A DNA stretch of 33,682 nucleotides from positions 1 to 33,682 of the forward strand of contig NZ_JAMHJQ010000030.1 in the NCBI RefSeq assembly GCF_023534745.1. Direction: 5' to 3'. The position numbers and the translations under genes are program-made. Numbering within the stretch: the first letter of the stretch is position 1; each line of letters begins with the position of its first letter. Of this stretch, positions 24,449 through 33,208 are shown one piece after another. The notes under the pieces are model-generated. The model was not told the DNA's origin, did no database searches, and saw only the letters and a list, made by a program, of their open reading frames with translations. This DNA is from Streptomyces sp. 35G-GA-8 (lineage in GTDB: Bacteria > Actinomycetota > Actinomycetes > Streptomycetales > Streptomycetaceae).

Positions 24449-27400
24449 GTGGATGGCGGACCCGCGAACGGCCTGGCCGAGCGGTTCTGGGAGGCGTTTC
24501 GCGTAGCCCGGCACAGCGCGGACCCCGCGTCGGTCGAGAAGGCGATCGACCTGGGCCGTGCCGTGCTGGCCGCCGAGGACCTGGAGGAGCGCGGCACGAT
24601 CCTTTCCAATCTCGGGGGCCTGCTGCAGACCCGCTACCACCAGACCGGCGACTTCGAGTTCCTGCGGGAAGCCGTCCAGAACGTCACGGAGGCTTACATC
24701 CTGGCGTACGAAAGCCCAGAGGAATCCGCCCACTGCGCCAACAACCTCGGCATGCTGCTGCACACCGCGTTCCAGCAGAACCAGGACCGTGGCACCCTGG
24801 CCGACGCGCTGTACTGGAGCCGGACGGCCGTCGACGAGGAACCGTCCACGAACAAGGCGTTCTACCTGGGCAACCTCGTTGTCGCGCTGCGGACGGCGTT
24901 CACCGTGACGAAGGACCTCGCCCCCCTGGCGGAGGCCGCCGAGCACGCGCGGGCCGCCGCCGAGTGCTCCCCCGATGACGTGTCCACCGCCACGAGTCTG
25001 CACTTCCTCGCCGTCGTCCTGCGCGACTGGTCCCATGAGACCGGGGAGACCGGTGTCGTGGAGGAAGCCGTCGACGCCGCGCGGCGAGCGGTGGAGCTCA
25101 CGCCGGCCGGGTCGTCCGACGTGCTCGACCGATTGAGAATCCTCGCGTACCTTCTCGACGAGCGCTACCGGGCTCGCGGAGCGCGGGACGATCTGGCCGA
25201 ACTGCTCCGGGTCCGGCAGACGTTGGTGGCCCACACCCTGGTCACCGATCCGCGGCACTCGCAGAACCTCCACGAGCTGACGACCACGGAACGAGACTGG
25301 GCCGCGCTCACCGGCGAGCGCCTGCGATCGACCGGCGGCCGGGAACGCGCCGACACCGAAGCCGAAACGTGCGGCCGGTACGCCGCCGAGTTTCTGCAGA
25401 CCCGGGACCCGGCCCTGCTTGAGCGGGCGATCGAGCTCGGGCGCTCGGTGGCGGCGGCGACCCCCGCCGGGCACCCCAACCGTGGCGTGCGGCTGGACCA
25501 CTTCGCCACGGCGCTGGCCACCCGCGGTGAAGAGTTCGGGGATCACGCCGCGCTCGCGGAGGCCGTCGCCATCGAGCGGAAGGCGGTGGCGTGCACGTCG
25601 GCGGGTCATCCGCTGCGGGTCCAATTCCTGGGCAACCTCGCCGTCAACCTGAACGCGCTGTTCCGCGCGACCGGAGAGCTCGCCCACGCCATGGACGCGA
25701 TCGACGTCGCTCGCCGTGCCGCCGAGGCCACCGCCGGGCGGGGTGACCACCCGCGTTCGCTCGAGATCCTCGCCGCCGTGCTGCACAACCGGTTCCTGGT
25801 GACCGGCGAGCTGCAGGTGCTGTCGGAGGCGGTCGAACGCGCGCGGGAGTCCGTCCGCCTCGGCGCGAACCTGGTCGCCGGGCAGGCCCAGCGGCTCTCC
25901 AACCTTGGGGCCATGCTGTCCGACTGGTTCACCAGGACGGGCAAGGCGAGCGTGCTCGACGAGGCGATCGCCGCGCACCGCGCGGCTGTGGATGTGACGG
26001 CGGACGACGACCCGAACCGGGCAGCGCGGCTGGCCAACCTCGGCGGTGTGCTGGGGATGGCGTACGAGAAGTTCGGCGACCGGGACGCGTTGCGGGACGC
26101 GATCGCCGCCCGTCGCGCGTCCGTGGCCGCGACTCCGGAGGACAGCCCGCACTGGCCCCGGTACATCGTGAGCCTGGCCGGCGCGCTCGGCGACTGGTGC
26201 ACCAACCCCGTCGCACCCGTCGGCGCGCGACGGCAGCCGCCGGATCCGCAGGTCCTCACCGAGGCGGTCGGCCTGGCCCGGAGCGCGGCGCGCAGGCCCG
26301 AGCAGGACGCCTACTCCCGGGCGGGTTTCCTGACCGGTGTCGCCAACGTCCTGGCGCTCGGCTTCCGGCACCTCGGCGACGGCGACGCACTGACCGAGGC
26401 ACTCGGCTACTACCGGGAGGGCGCGGTGTCCGCCGGATCACCGGCTGAGTTCCGGGCGGAAGCGGCGGACCGGTGGGGTCATCTGGCCGCTGAAGCCGGG
26501 CAGTTCGACGTGGCCGCCGAGGCGTACGCCGCCGCGGTCCGGCTGCTGCCCCGGCTCGCCGGGCGCCGCCTGGGCCGCGAGGACGCCCAATACTGGCTCG
26601 GCCGGTTCGCCGGGGTCGCCGCCGACGCGGCCGCGTGCGCACTGGCCAGCGGAGACGAGGTGAGCGCGGTGACCCTGCTCGAATCCGGGCGCTGCGTGCT
26701 CGCCGCCCAGGCACTCGACAGCCGGGGTGATCTCTCCGACCTGCGCGCGCGGGCACCCGAGCTGGCCGAGCGCTTCCGGGCGCTCACTACGGAGTTCGAA
26801 ACCGACACCACGAGCGACCGCGTGGCCCTCGCCGACGAGCTCGACGCGGTGACCGACCGGATCCGCGCGCTGCCCGGCATGGAGCGGTTCCTGCGGCCCC
26901 CGCTGCTCACCGACCTCACCGCGCAGGCGCACGAGGGCCCGATCGTGTACGTCAACGTCAGCCGGCACCGGTGTGACGCGCTGATCATCACTCCGGACGG
27001 GGTCCGGTCACGGGCACTGGACGGGCTGAGCGAAGAGGCCGTGAACCACCGCGTACGTGCTCTGCACACCGCGTTCACGGAGGGGCGGCTGGTCGCCGAG
27101 CGGGCGATCCACGACACGCTGGAGTGGCTGTGGGACACAGTCGCCGGCCCTGTGCTCGGCGAACTGGGTCTGACAGCGGAACCGGCGGCGGACGGTCCGT
27201 GGCCGAGGATCTGGTGGGCTCCCGTCGGGTCGCTCAGCCTGCTCCCCCTGCACGCGGCGGGCCACCACCGCGACGGCGGACCTGTGCTCCTCGACCGCGT
27301 CGTCTCCTCGACGACACCGACGGTCCGCGCCCTGGGCCACGCCCGCGCGGACCGCCACGACGGGCCGAACGAGCCTCGGATGCTGGTGGTCGCGATGCCC

Positions 27401-27967
27401 CACACCCCGGACGCCCCGGACCTGCCCGGCGCACAGGCCGAAGCCGACCACCTGGCCGCTCTCATACCCGGCGCCACGGTCCTGGTCGGCGCGGACGCGA
27501 CCCGTGACGCCGTTCTCGACGCCTTGCCGGCCAGTGGCTGGGCGCACTTCGCCTGCCACGGGTACAGCGACCCGGATAACCCTTCGGACAGCCACCTCGC
27601 GTTGCACGACCACGACCGCGCGCCGTTTCGGGTGCTGGACCTTTCCCGGCTGCGCCTGCGGAACGCGGAGTTCGCGTTCCTGTCCGCCTGCGACACCGCC
27701 CGCACCACCGAACGCCTGTCCGACGAGGCGATCCACCCGTTGGCGGCTTTTCAGATTGCCGGGTTCTCCCAGGTGGTCGGCACGCTCTGGCGCGTCGACG
27801 ACGCCGTGGCACCAGCCTTCAGTCAGCAGATCTACGGCGAGTTGATCGCCGATCGATCCGGTGCGTTGTGCGCGTCGGCGGCGGTCCATCGCACGGTGAG
27901 GCACCTCAGGACGAGGTATCCGAACCTGCCGTCGGTGTGGGCAGCACACGTCCACGCGGGCGCCTGA
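24449..27967 (+). CDS. TPR-CHAT caspase-like protease
   Basis: A 1172-residue protein. Residues about 10-720 are a long series of TPR-like helical repeats, recognisable by recurring units such as RGTILSNLGGLLQTRYHQTG, VRLDHFATALATRGEEFGDH and RAARLANLGGVLGMAYEKFG, each followed by 'ALREAV..ARRAV.ATP'-type helices. A linker helix region (about 740-830) leads to a CHAT domain (about 840-1172). Its catalytic dyad is His1037 in WAHFACHGYSD and Cys1081 in FAFLSACDTART. The preceding strands (IWWAPVGSLSLLPLHAAG) and the final helices are also typical. CHAT is a caspase-superfamily protease; in TPR-CHAT proteins the repeats sense a partner and unleash proteolysis. The frame is intact. GTG start three bases after the acidic gene. 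Confidence 0.9.
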   Translation: MDGGPANGLAERFWEAFRVARHSADPASVEKAIDLGRAVLAAEDLEERGTILSNLGGLLQTRYHQTGDFEFLREAVQNVTEAYILAYESPEESAHCANNLGMLLHTAFQQNQDRGTLADALYWSRTAVDEEPSTNKAFYLGNLVVALRTAFTVTKDLAPLAEAAEHARAAAECSPDDVSTATSLHFLAVVLRDWSHETGETGVVEEAVDAARRAVELTPAGSSDVLDRLRILAYLLDERYRARGARDDLAELLRVRQTLVAHTLVTDPRHSQNLHELTTTERDWAALTGERLRSTGGRERADTEAETCGRYAAEFLQTRDPALLERAIELGRSVAAATPAGHPNRGVRLDHFATALATRGEEFGDHAALAEAVAIERKAVACTSAGHPLRVQFLGNLAVNLNALFRATGELAHAMDAIDVARRAAEATAGRGDHPRSLEILAAVLHNRFLVTGELQVLSEAVERARESVRLGANLVAGQAQRLSNLGAMLSDWFTRTGKASVLDEAIAAHRAAVDVTADDDPNRAARLANLGGVLGMAYEKFGDRDALRDAIAARRASVAATPEDSPHWPRYIVSLAGALGDWCTNPVAPVGARRQPPDPQVLTEAVGLARSAARRPEQDAYSRAGFLTGVANVLALGFRHLGDGDALTEALGYYREGAVSAGSPAEFRAEAADRWGHLAAEAGQFDVAAEAYAAAVRLLPRLAGRRLGREDAQYWLGRFAGVAADAAACALASGDEVSAVTLLESGRCVLAAQALDSRGDLSDLRARAPELAERFRALTTEFETDTTSDRVALADELDAVTDRIRALPGMERFLRPPLLTDLTAQAHEGPIVYVNVSRHRCDALIITPDGVRSRALDGLSEEAVNHRVRALHTAFTEGRLVAERAIHDTLEWLWDTVAGPVLGELGLTAEPAADGPWPRIWWAPVGSLSLLPLHAAGHHRDGGPVLLDRVVSSTTPTVRALGHARADRHDGPNEPRMLVVAMPHTPDAPDLPGAQAEADHLAALIPGATVLVGADATRDAVLDALPASGWAHFACHGYSDPDNPSDSHLALHDHDRAPFRVLDLSRLRLRNAEFAFLSACDTARTTERLSDEAIHPLAAFQIAGFSQVVGTLWRVDDAVAPAFSQQIYGELIADRSGALCASAAVHRTVRHLRTRYPNLPSVWAAHVHAGA

Positions 27968-28071
27968 CTACACGCACTCCGTCCTATCGGAAGCTGATCC
28001 GCAGCCGCCTGGGCCCGGTGCGCGGCCCTCTTTGAGGAGAAGGAAGTCGACGTCGATTCCCGGACCGGTCG

Positions 28072-28275
28072 ATGTCCGAGCACGCTCCGGAGCGTACGGC
28101 GGCGCGTGAGGAGGTCACCGCTCGTATCGCCCGTTACCGGCCGCGTGTTGTCATCGCCCACTCGCTGGGCTCCGTCGTCGCCTTCGAGGCCCTCCACGCC
28201 CACCCCCGGAGCCGCAGCCGGAGCTGTTCCTGACCCTGGGTTCTCCCCTGACCCTGCGGATCCGACCGGACATCT
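28072..28275 (+). pseudogene. Alpha/beta-hydrolase fragment downstream of CHAT
   Basis: From ATG 28072 the frame reads REEVTARIARYRPRVVIAHS, then LGSVVAFEALHAHP. This includes a nucleophile elbow (AHSLGS) of the alpha/beta-hydrolase type found in small Streptomyces esterase-like proteins. A frameshift at about 28207 moves the family text into another frame (PELFLTLGSPLTLRIRPD). Sequence before 28072 and after about 28280 does not match, so both ends are missing. It lies about 100 bases behind the CHAT gene on the same strand and could once have belonged to the same unit. Not functional. Confidence 0.55.
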
Positions 28276-28442
28276 CAGCCCGCAGCCCGCCCCGCCTCAG
28301 TCAGCGGCCTGCGGACTGAGATGTACCTGACCTTGAGTTACGTGCGCTGGGCGTGGATCGAGGCACTCTTCCCGGAACCGGACGCCACGACCGGGCCCGC
28401 GGGTAGAACAACGAACGGCTGACCCGAACGAAGCCGCCTACC

Positions 28443-28930
28443 TCAGTACAGTCGGACTCGGGTCAGGACGCAGTGCGGCAGGTTGGCGTCAGCGACGATG
28501 ACGTACTCGGCGACACCGAGCGACCCGTCGCGGCCGAGCGGTACGCGCCGCTGCTGGGGCCACTTCGTCGAGGCCGTACTGCCCGGGCCCATGCCCCGGG
28601 GAAGGCTGACCTGGACGGTCGCCGTGATGATCGCGCCGAAGACCTCCCCGGTCAGCCACGCCTCCCCCAGCAGTGCGTCGACTTCCGGGGTGAGTTCGAA
28701 AGGCCAGCCTTCCAGCTCACTCAACCGGGAGTCCCGCACGGCGGCGTCGTGCGATGGCCTCGGTGACGCCCGTCGTGGGCAGAGTGCCGTTGAGCGCCGC
28801 TTCGGTGAGCCGGTCGCCGGCCGGATCGGTGTCGAGCATCGCCTCGCACCACCAGCGGCGCAGGACAGCCTCCGACTGCTCCAGTGCCGCGGCCAGGAGC
28901 TCACGGTAGAACGGAGCGGCAGCTCCAGAT
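28443..28930 (-). pseudogene. Unknown protein, frameshifted and without a clear start
   Basis: Two frames on the minus strand look coding in succession. The first (about 28930-28720) reads FYRELLAAALEQSEAVLRRW, WCEAMLDTDPAGDRLTEAAL and TGVTEAIARRRRAGLP, then stops. The second overlaps it and reads LSELEGWPFELTPEVDALLG, EAWLTGEVFGAIITATVQVS, STKWPQQRRVPLGRDGSLGV and VIVADANLPHCVLTRVRLY to 28443. A single one-base indel near 28730 would join them into one protein of about 160 residues. No family is recognised. The N-terminus dissolves into non-coding sequence at about 28935. Confidence 0.45.
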
Positions 28931-29584
28931 CTTGCGCGCGATCAGAATCTGGATCACCGACCACGGCGAAGGTCCTTCCGTCCGGCAGATCGGCCAGGAG
29001 TCGGGCTTTCCAGTGCTGGATCGGCTGCCTACCAGTTCGCCCGGCTGGAGGAGTGGGGACTGATCAGTCGCAGCGGCCGGCGCTGGCGGTCCGCCCGCCT
29101 CGGCAGCTGATGCCGAATGCCGGAATGCCCCGCGCAATGGCCAGAGTCCTGGTCCGCAGACGGGCGGGAAACGAGGCGCCGGTATGACATCGGTGTGGGA
29201 GAGCGCGTGGGCTCGCGCGGACCGGATCAGGTACGGGGCCGACATCGACACCCACGACGGCGACGCCATCGCGGGCGCGCGATGGGTGCTGATGCTGGAG
29301 CTTCTCTACCTGGGTCAGGGCACGAAGGGCCCGCAAGGTGCTCGGGCCAGTCCATGGCGTGATGATCCAGGAGGCCGTCACCAAAGGCACCGCACGATCC
29401 GCTTGTCTCCGCCCCCTCCCCCACGCAACCGAGTTGGTCCGACCTGGCTCCCCTACGCCATCGGCTTCCTCAATGGCAATGCCCCGGCGGGGCTAGATTT
29501 GACTTGAAATGATCTCCCGGGATTCATAGGCATGTCACAGGATGTTCACATTCTTCATTCGGCATGCGCGTGACAGGGGGAGAG
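28931..29584. other. Region with only short scraps; promoter of the secreted-protein gene at its end
   Basis: A plus-strand scrap ending at about 29110 reads SAAYQFARLEEWGLISRSGR and then a stop; it looks like a protein C-terminus but cannot be named. Otherwise no frame is convincing. At the right end TTGACT (29499-29504) with ATTCAT or TTCATA 17-18 bases later could be a promoter for the gene at 29585; the GC content drops here, as is usual before such genes. Confidence 0.35.
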
Positions 29585-30028
29585 ATGACGGCACGTACAA
29601 CAGCCAGACTGGGTGCGCTCGTAGGGGCACTGGCCGTCGCAGCCGCGACGATGATGAGCGGAGCGAGCCCAGCGGCGGCGGCGGACAGCTTCAGCTTCAG
29701 GTTCACCGAGCTCAGTGACAACAAGAGCGGCGTCATCAACGTTAACAACAACACCTGGGGCGAGTCGGCAGGAAACGGTTGGTGGCGTGCAGACCCCATC
29801 GGAGGCAGCACCGGCGATACGTTGATCGCCGATGACGTCCTGCCGGACGGCTACGGCATCGAGGCCCACCTCAGTACAGGCCGGGTCGCGTCCACAGCCG
29901 GGCACAGCTCCCCTTACAGCAAGGAAGTCTCCGGCAATCTGACGGAAGGCAACACGTATCAGATCTGGGTATGTGTCGTGAAGGGCTCCTTCTCGAAGTG
30001 CTCCTCGAAGTTCAATGTGAAGGCCTGA
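29585..30028 (+). CDS. Secreted small protein of unknown function
   Basis: A 147-residue protein with a clear Sec signal peptide. The n-region is MTARTTARLG and the hydrophobic core LVGALAVAAATMMSGAS. The cleavage site AAA lies before DSFSFRF at about residues 34-38. The mature part is about 112 residues, rich in Ser, Asn, Gly and Trp, and predicted all-beta (SFSFRFTELSDNKSGVINVN, NTYQIWVCVVKGSFSKCSSK). The two cysteines near the C-terminus could form one disulphide. The ATG at 29585 follows GGGGGAGAG; an earlier ATG at 29564 lacks such a site. A terminator hairpin follows at 30062. The composition suggests a small extracellular or cell-wall protein; the family is not recognised. Confidence 0.75.
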   Translation: MTARTTARLGALVGALAVAAATMMSGASPAAAADSFSFRFTELSDNKSGVINVNNNTWGESAGNGWWRADPIGGSTGDTLIADDVLPDGYGIEAHLSTGRVASTAGHSSPYSKEVSGNLTEGNTYQIWVCVVKGSFSKCSSKFNVKA

Positions 30029-30061
30029 TCGAATTCGGGGTGGGGCGGCGTCGCTGCCCTT

Positions 30062-30099
30062 GATGTGGCGGGCAGGGTGGAGTCCTTGCCCGCCACGTC
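30062..30099 (+). terminator. 16-bp hairpin after the secreted-protein gene
   Basis: GATGTGGCGGGCAGGG, loop TGGAGT, CCTTGCCCGCCACGTC: 16 pairs with two G-T wobbles, 33 bases after the stop codon. This is a strong intrinsic terminator of the actinobacterial type. Confidence 0.8.
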
Positions 30100-30152
30100 A
30101 GTAGCTGTTTCCGATCCCCGGTTCTGAGTAGCCTTGGGCCTACGCTGGTGAG

Positions 30153-30464
30153 GTGTCCAAGGGCACCGGGCCAGCCGGGGGGGGAAGTTGCCGGGCTTGT
30201 GGCGACCGGCTGGGGCCGGGTGCGCGGCTTGGCGCTTTGTTCTGTTCTTCGGCATGTCGTGCCAGGCAGTGGCATACGGAACGCCGGTTGCACCAGCGTC
30301 TGGCAGCCGTTCGGGGCGGTGTGGACGAGGCCGAGTGTCCCGAGTGCGGGGCCCGGTGGATCGTCGGCGTCGACCGGCGCCCAGATGCCGTCCACTGCTC
30401 GCGCCGGTGTGTGGTGAGGGCCTGGAGGCGCCGGAAGGAATCGTTCGGCGAACGGGCACGGTGA
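30153..30464 (+). CDS. Double zinc-ribbon protein
   Basis: A 103-residue protein with two treble-clef/zinc-ribbon-like units. Unit one is CRACGDRL...FCSSACRARQWH with spacing C-x2-C-x14-C-x3-C. Unit two is CPECGARW...HCSRRCVVRAWR with C-x2-C-x16-C-x3-C. The 'CS..CR.R.WR' knuckle is a common feature of small actinobacterial nucleic-acid-binding proteins often found in mobile or accessory DNA. The C-terminus is basic (RRRKESFGERAR). The GTG at 30153 has only a weak site upstream. The frame is intact. It probably binds DNA or RNA; no specific function can be given. Confidence 0.65.
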   Translation: MSKGTGPAGGGSCRACGDRLGPGARLGALFCSSACRARQWHTERRLHQRLAAVRGGVDEAECPECGARWIVGVDRRPDAVHCSRRCVVRAWRRRKESFGERAR

Positions 30465-30845
30465 CCGCATCGCGAACGCGTGGTGAGGCCAACCTCGTTC
30501 AGATCGTTGTCTCTTGTGGTCGTTCGTTGTGATCAGTGGATTTCCAGTCCGACTCCCGGTGACGAGCGGGTCGTGTCCACGTCATGGACTTCAGTTCCGT
30601 GCCCCGGCCCGCATGCCCGTGCCACAGGCGTGCCGGATGGCGCGGGGACTCACAGGGGACAACGGCTGTCAGCGGGGGCTCAGGAGCCGCAGGCACCGAA
30701 GCTGACATTACCCAGGTCAGCGGCGGACTCGCCCCACCACGATGCTAAAGCCCGGCGCCCTGGGCACTCGCACCCCCAGCGTCATCGGCACCCGGTCCCG
30801 GCCGGGCTCCTCTCCCGCGCCGGCGCCCCCTCGTCAGCACCGAGT
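30465..30845. other. Region without a supported gene
   Basis: No frame on either strand shows family-like blocks. A minus-strand frame ending near 30499 (KSMTWTRPARHRESDWKSTD) may be transposon debris, but this is not secure. Confidence 0.3.
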
Positions 30846-31064
30846 TCAGCCACAGTCGTTGCGGTTGAACTTCAGAGAGCGGGTCTGGTCGTTGAGGTTG
30901 TAGCCGCGCTGTTCGTGGATCGATCCGCCGCTCTTGGTGACGCACTTGGTGACGCATATCCACCGTCCGGAGTAGCTCCGTCTCTCGTCGACGCGGGCGG
31001 TGCGGTCGGAGTTGTTGCGGATGGAGCTGCCGCGGTCCCGGATCTCGGAGGGCAGGTCCTTCAC
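30846..31064 (-). pseudogene. Peptidase-inhibitor-I36/crystallin-like fragment
   Basis: The frame reads LPSEIRDRGSSIRNNSDRTA, YSGRWICVTKCVTKSG and YNLNDQTRSLKFNRNDC to a stop at 30846. This is the C-terminal repeat of small secreted Streptomyces proteins of the peptidase-inhibitor I36/beta-gamma-crystallin type ('SS.RNNSGRT..VY....Y.G....', then 'LND..SS.KF'). The signal peptide and first half are missing in this frame and not evident in the others. A GTG at 31064 could start a short product, but without a signal peptide it would not reach its usual location. Probably a remnant. Confidence 0.5.
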
Positions 31065-31339
31065 ACTCCCGGCGACCGCACGCTTCGCCCATAGGCACTA
31101 CGGCGACCGCGGCTTGCGGTCCGCCGGCTTCACGGAGAGGGCTCCCGGGCTCGGCCTGGGCCGCGCGCGCTCTGTGCAGCGGCGGCTCCCGGCAGCTTCC
31201 GTTGTCAGGGTCTTGCCGACTGATGAAAGGTCAGTGTTCCGACCATGCGCCACTCCCTCGATGCTCCAGGCGGTGCCCCGGAATTGCGTGGCACTGTCGA
31301 CTGCGGATGCGGCATGCTGCGGGCGAAAGGCAGGTAGCC
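31065..31339. other. Divergent upstream region, nothing else seen
   Basis: The stretch between the I36-like fragment and the gene at 31340 has no convincing frame. It should hold the promoter of the 31340 gene. Confidence 0.3.
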
Positions 31340-31861
31340 ATGACTGACTCCGAGGAAGCACTGAACAGCCTGCGCTGGCTCGCCATAGAACGCGCTTCTG
31401 GTCATCTCGTCGGCTCGGATCGCCTGATCGAAGCCGGCCTCGACGCGCTGCTCAGCGGAGTGGATTCGCCGTCTCTCCCACTGCTGGCCGGTCTTGCGCG
31501 CCGGGAGGAGCCGGACGCCCCCGATCTGTTTGCCAGGGTCCTTGATGAGCTCGACCTCGTTCCTGACTTGCCCATCGACCGTGATCAGGCGCTCTGGGCG
31601 ATGGCGCGCTGGTGGGCGGGCCTCATCGTGGACGGAAAGCTCGACCCTCTGACTGGTGCCGATCTGATCTGGTGGCGTGTTGCCATGGAGCTGGGATACC
31701 CCGAGCAGCTCCAAGAGCTCGTCAACGGGGCTATCAACGGCGACGATTGGAACGAGAACTGGGACATTCCGCTGGAACAGATCAAGGGTGAGCTCGTCGA
31801 AGCCGCGCGCGTATTTATCGCGCAAGGCGCGAACGACGCCGCTCACCCCACCCCCGGCTGA
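31340..31861 (+). CDS. Conserved unknown acidic protein, 173 residues
   Basis: A helical, acidic, soluble protein starting MTDSEEALNSLRWLAIERAS. The following blocks (LIEAGLDALLSGVDSPSLPL, LAGLARREEPDAPDLFARVL, DELDLVPDLPIDRDQALWAM, ARWWAGLIVDGKLDPLTGAD) are familiar from Streptomyces hypothetical proteins of similar size. The function is unknown, but the type occurs among candidate immunity proteins. The ATG at 31340 has AAAGGCAGG upstream and is preferred over the longer upstream frame. The Trp-rich centre (LIWWRVAMELGYPEQ) and the acidic stretch NGDDWNENWDIPLEQ are notable. The frame is intact. Confidence 0.65.
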   Translation: MTDSEEALNSLRWLAIERASGHLVGSDRLIEAGLDALLSGVDSPSLPLLAGLARREEPDAPDLFARVLDELDLVPDLPIDRDQALWAMARWWAGLIVDGKLDPLTGADLIWWRVAMELGYPEQLQELVNGAINGDDWNENWDIPLEQIKGELVEAARVFIAQGANDAAHPTPG

Positions 31862-32124
31862 CAGGCAGCAAGGTAGTCGGCCCCGCGGTCCTGTGCGTAT
31901 CGGCCCTACCTGTGCGCGCCGCTGGGGCTACGCCAACCGCTTCGTGGACCTGGCTGTCTTCGTCGGCGGTCAGCTGTGACCCCGAGCTGAACGCTCGCAG
32001 GCTCTGGACCGGCATGCTCCACGACGCCGAACAGACCGCCCGCGCGTACGGCGACGTCTGGCACAACAACCGGCGGTTCCCCGACCAGCTCAGCAGCGAC
32101 CAGGGCTCAGGCGCTGTGTACCCC

Positions 32125-32165
32125 GTTCGGTTCGGGCTTTCCGTTCGGCTCTGGCTTTCCGTTCG
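32125..32165. repeat. Tandem repeat of 18 bases, 2.3 copies
   Basis: GTTCGGTTCGGGCTTTCC is followed at once by GTTCGGCTCTGGCTTTCC and a partial third unit GTTCG. It lies in a region (31862-32335) where only a short scrap looks coding (NARRLWTGMLHDAEQTARAY, VWHNNRRFPDQL at about 31990-32095). It may mark the decayed end of that frame. Confidence 0.6.
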
Positions 32166-32335
32166 TTGATAATCAGCCGGAGCCGCTCGCCATGGGGCAG
32201 TTGCCGCACGCTGCCGTTCCCGACTCCGTCGTCGTTGAGGCAGTCTCTGCCCTTTCTGGCGAGGCACTTGATGAGACGCCGACTCACCCGAGAGTCGACT
32301 CCGAACTGGAAGGACACATAGGCGACGGGCCACAC

Positions 32336-32786
32336 TGACCCGCGCGCCTTCGTCTCTCATCGCCTGTGGCCAGCGGTCATCAATGACAACCGCCGCCGCC
32401 CGGCAGGCGCCACAGACGGACTCCCGTTCGGGGAGCCACCAGCAGTCGGACGGCGACATGCCGGCTTCCTGAATCCCGCACACCTTCCTGCCGAAGACAC
32501 CGAAGGCGTGGGATACACCGCCGGGAAGGCCACCCGCGACAGCCCTCTCCCAGCGCATCTCCATGGATAGGTACGACGGTCGCGAGATCGCGAACCACTC
32601 GCCACCCACATGAGTGGCGGCATGACACCACGAACAGGACCAGTTCTGTTCCTCCCAGGCCGTCGATGGCACCGGCCACCCCCACATCGCCTGTCCGCGC
32701 ACATCACACTCCACAAGCGGATCCTCACACGGCAGCAGAATCCGCCCCAAGCAGCCGACATCGCACCAGTTGCCAAACACCCCCAC
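32336..32786 (-). CDS. Possible cysteine-rich protein (uncertain)
   Basis: From GTG 32786 the frame is open for about 150 codons with a composition richer in Cys, Trp and acidic residues than chance frames here: FGNWCDVGCLGRILLPCEDP, NWSCSWCHAATHVGGEWFAI, SMEMRWERAVAGGL, ESVCGACRAAAVVIDDRWPQ. The CSWCHA and CGACRA pairs could bind zinc. Its first 30 codons are the dispersed repeat also found at 18786-18875. The end is unclear, because the frame runs on in Arg-rich sequence to 31815. It could be a real small zinc protein or the remains of one. Confidence 0.3.
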
Positions 32787-32797
32787 CAGGACGAAAC
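32708..32797 (-). repeat. Dispersed repeat, copy 2
   Basis: About 90 bases matching 18786-18875 at roughly three-quarters identity (blocks GCGGATCCT, TCCGCCCCAAGC, CCGACATC, CCAGTT, CCAGGACGAAACG). It directly abuts the IS110 transposase fragment, so the IS or its deletion junction starts at about 32800. Confidence 0.6.
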
Positions 32798-32812
32798 GAG
32801 CACCCGTCTGCC

Positions 32813-33208
32813 GAGGTGATCCGCAGCCAGCCCGGCAGGGGCGCCGTGCCCGGGGCCACGTTCATCGCCGCCACCGGCGGCGATAGGGAACCCTTCGGCA
32901 CGGCCGACCGGCTGGCCGCGTTCACCGGCCTGTCCCCGGTGCCGCGCAACTCCGGTCGTGTCAGCGGCAACATGCGCCGACCACGCCGTTACCACCGCGG
33001 ACTCCCGCGCGCCTTCTACATCTCCTCCATGGCCAGCCTGCGATCGTGTCCCGCATCGCGGGCGTACTACGAGCGCAAGCGCGCCGAGGGCAAGGGTCAC
33101 AAGCAGGCTGTGCTGTCGCTCGCCCGCCGCAGAGCCAATGTCCTGTGGGCCATGATCCGCGACGGAGCGTGTTATTGGGCGGCATCACCAGCCATCATGG
33201 CCACTTGA
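32813..33208 (+). mobile_element. C-terminal part of an IS110-family transposase
   Basis: The frame reads AVPGATFIAATGGDREPFGT, ADRLAAFTGLSPVPRNSGRV and SGNMRRPRRYHRGLPRAFYI. It ends SRAYYERKRAEGKGHKQAVL, ALARRR-like LSLARRRANVLWAM, then a stop. This is the Transposase_20 domain of IS110/IS116 recombinases, including the conserved Ser-Gly region. The N-terminal DEDD catalytic domain is missing, so it is a fragment without activity. IS110 elements encode a guide RNA near one end; that end is not present here. Confidence 0.85.

Noticed and set aside
24026-26371. A 781-codon open frame on the minus strand opposite the CHAT operon.
   Set aside because: It is exactly antisense to the codon pattern of the TPR region, is Arg/Gly/Val-rich without domain blocks, and has no ribosome site; it is a by-product of high third-position GC.
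29184-29507. A 107-codon plus-strand frame starting MTSVWESAWARADRIRYG.
   Set aside because: Only the first 40 residues look protein-like, the rest is Pro/Arg-rich, and there is no ribosome site or recognisable family.
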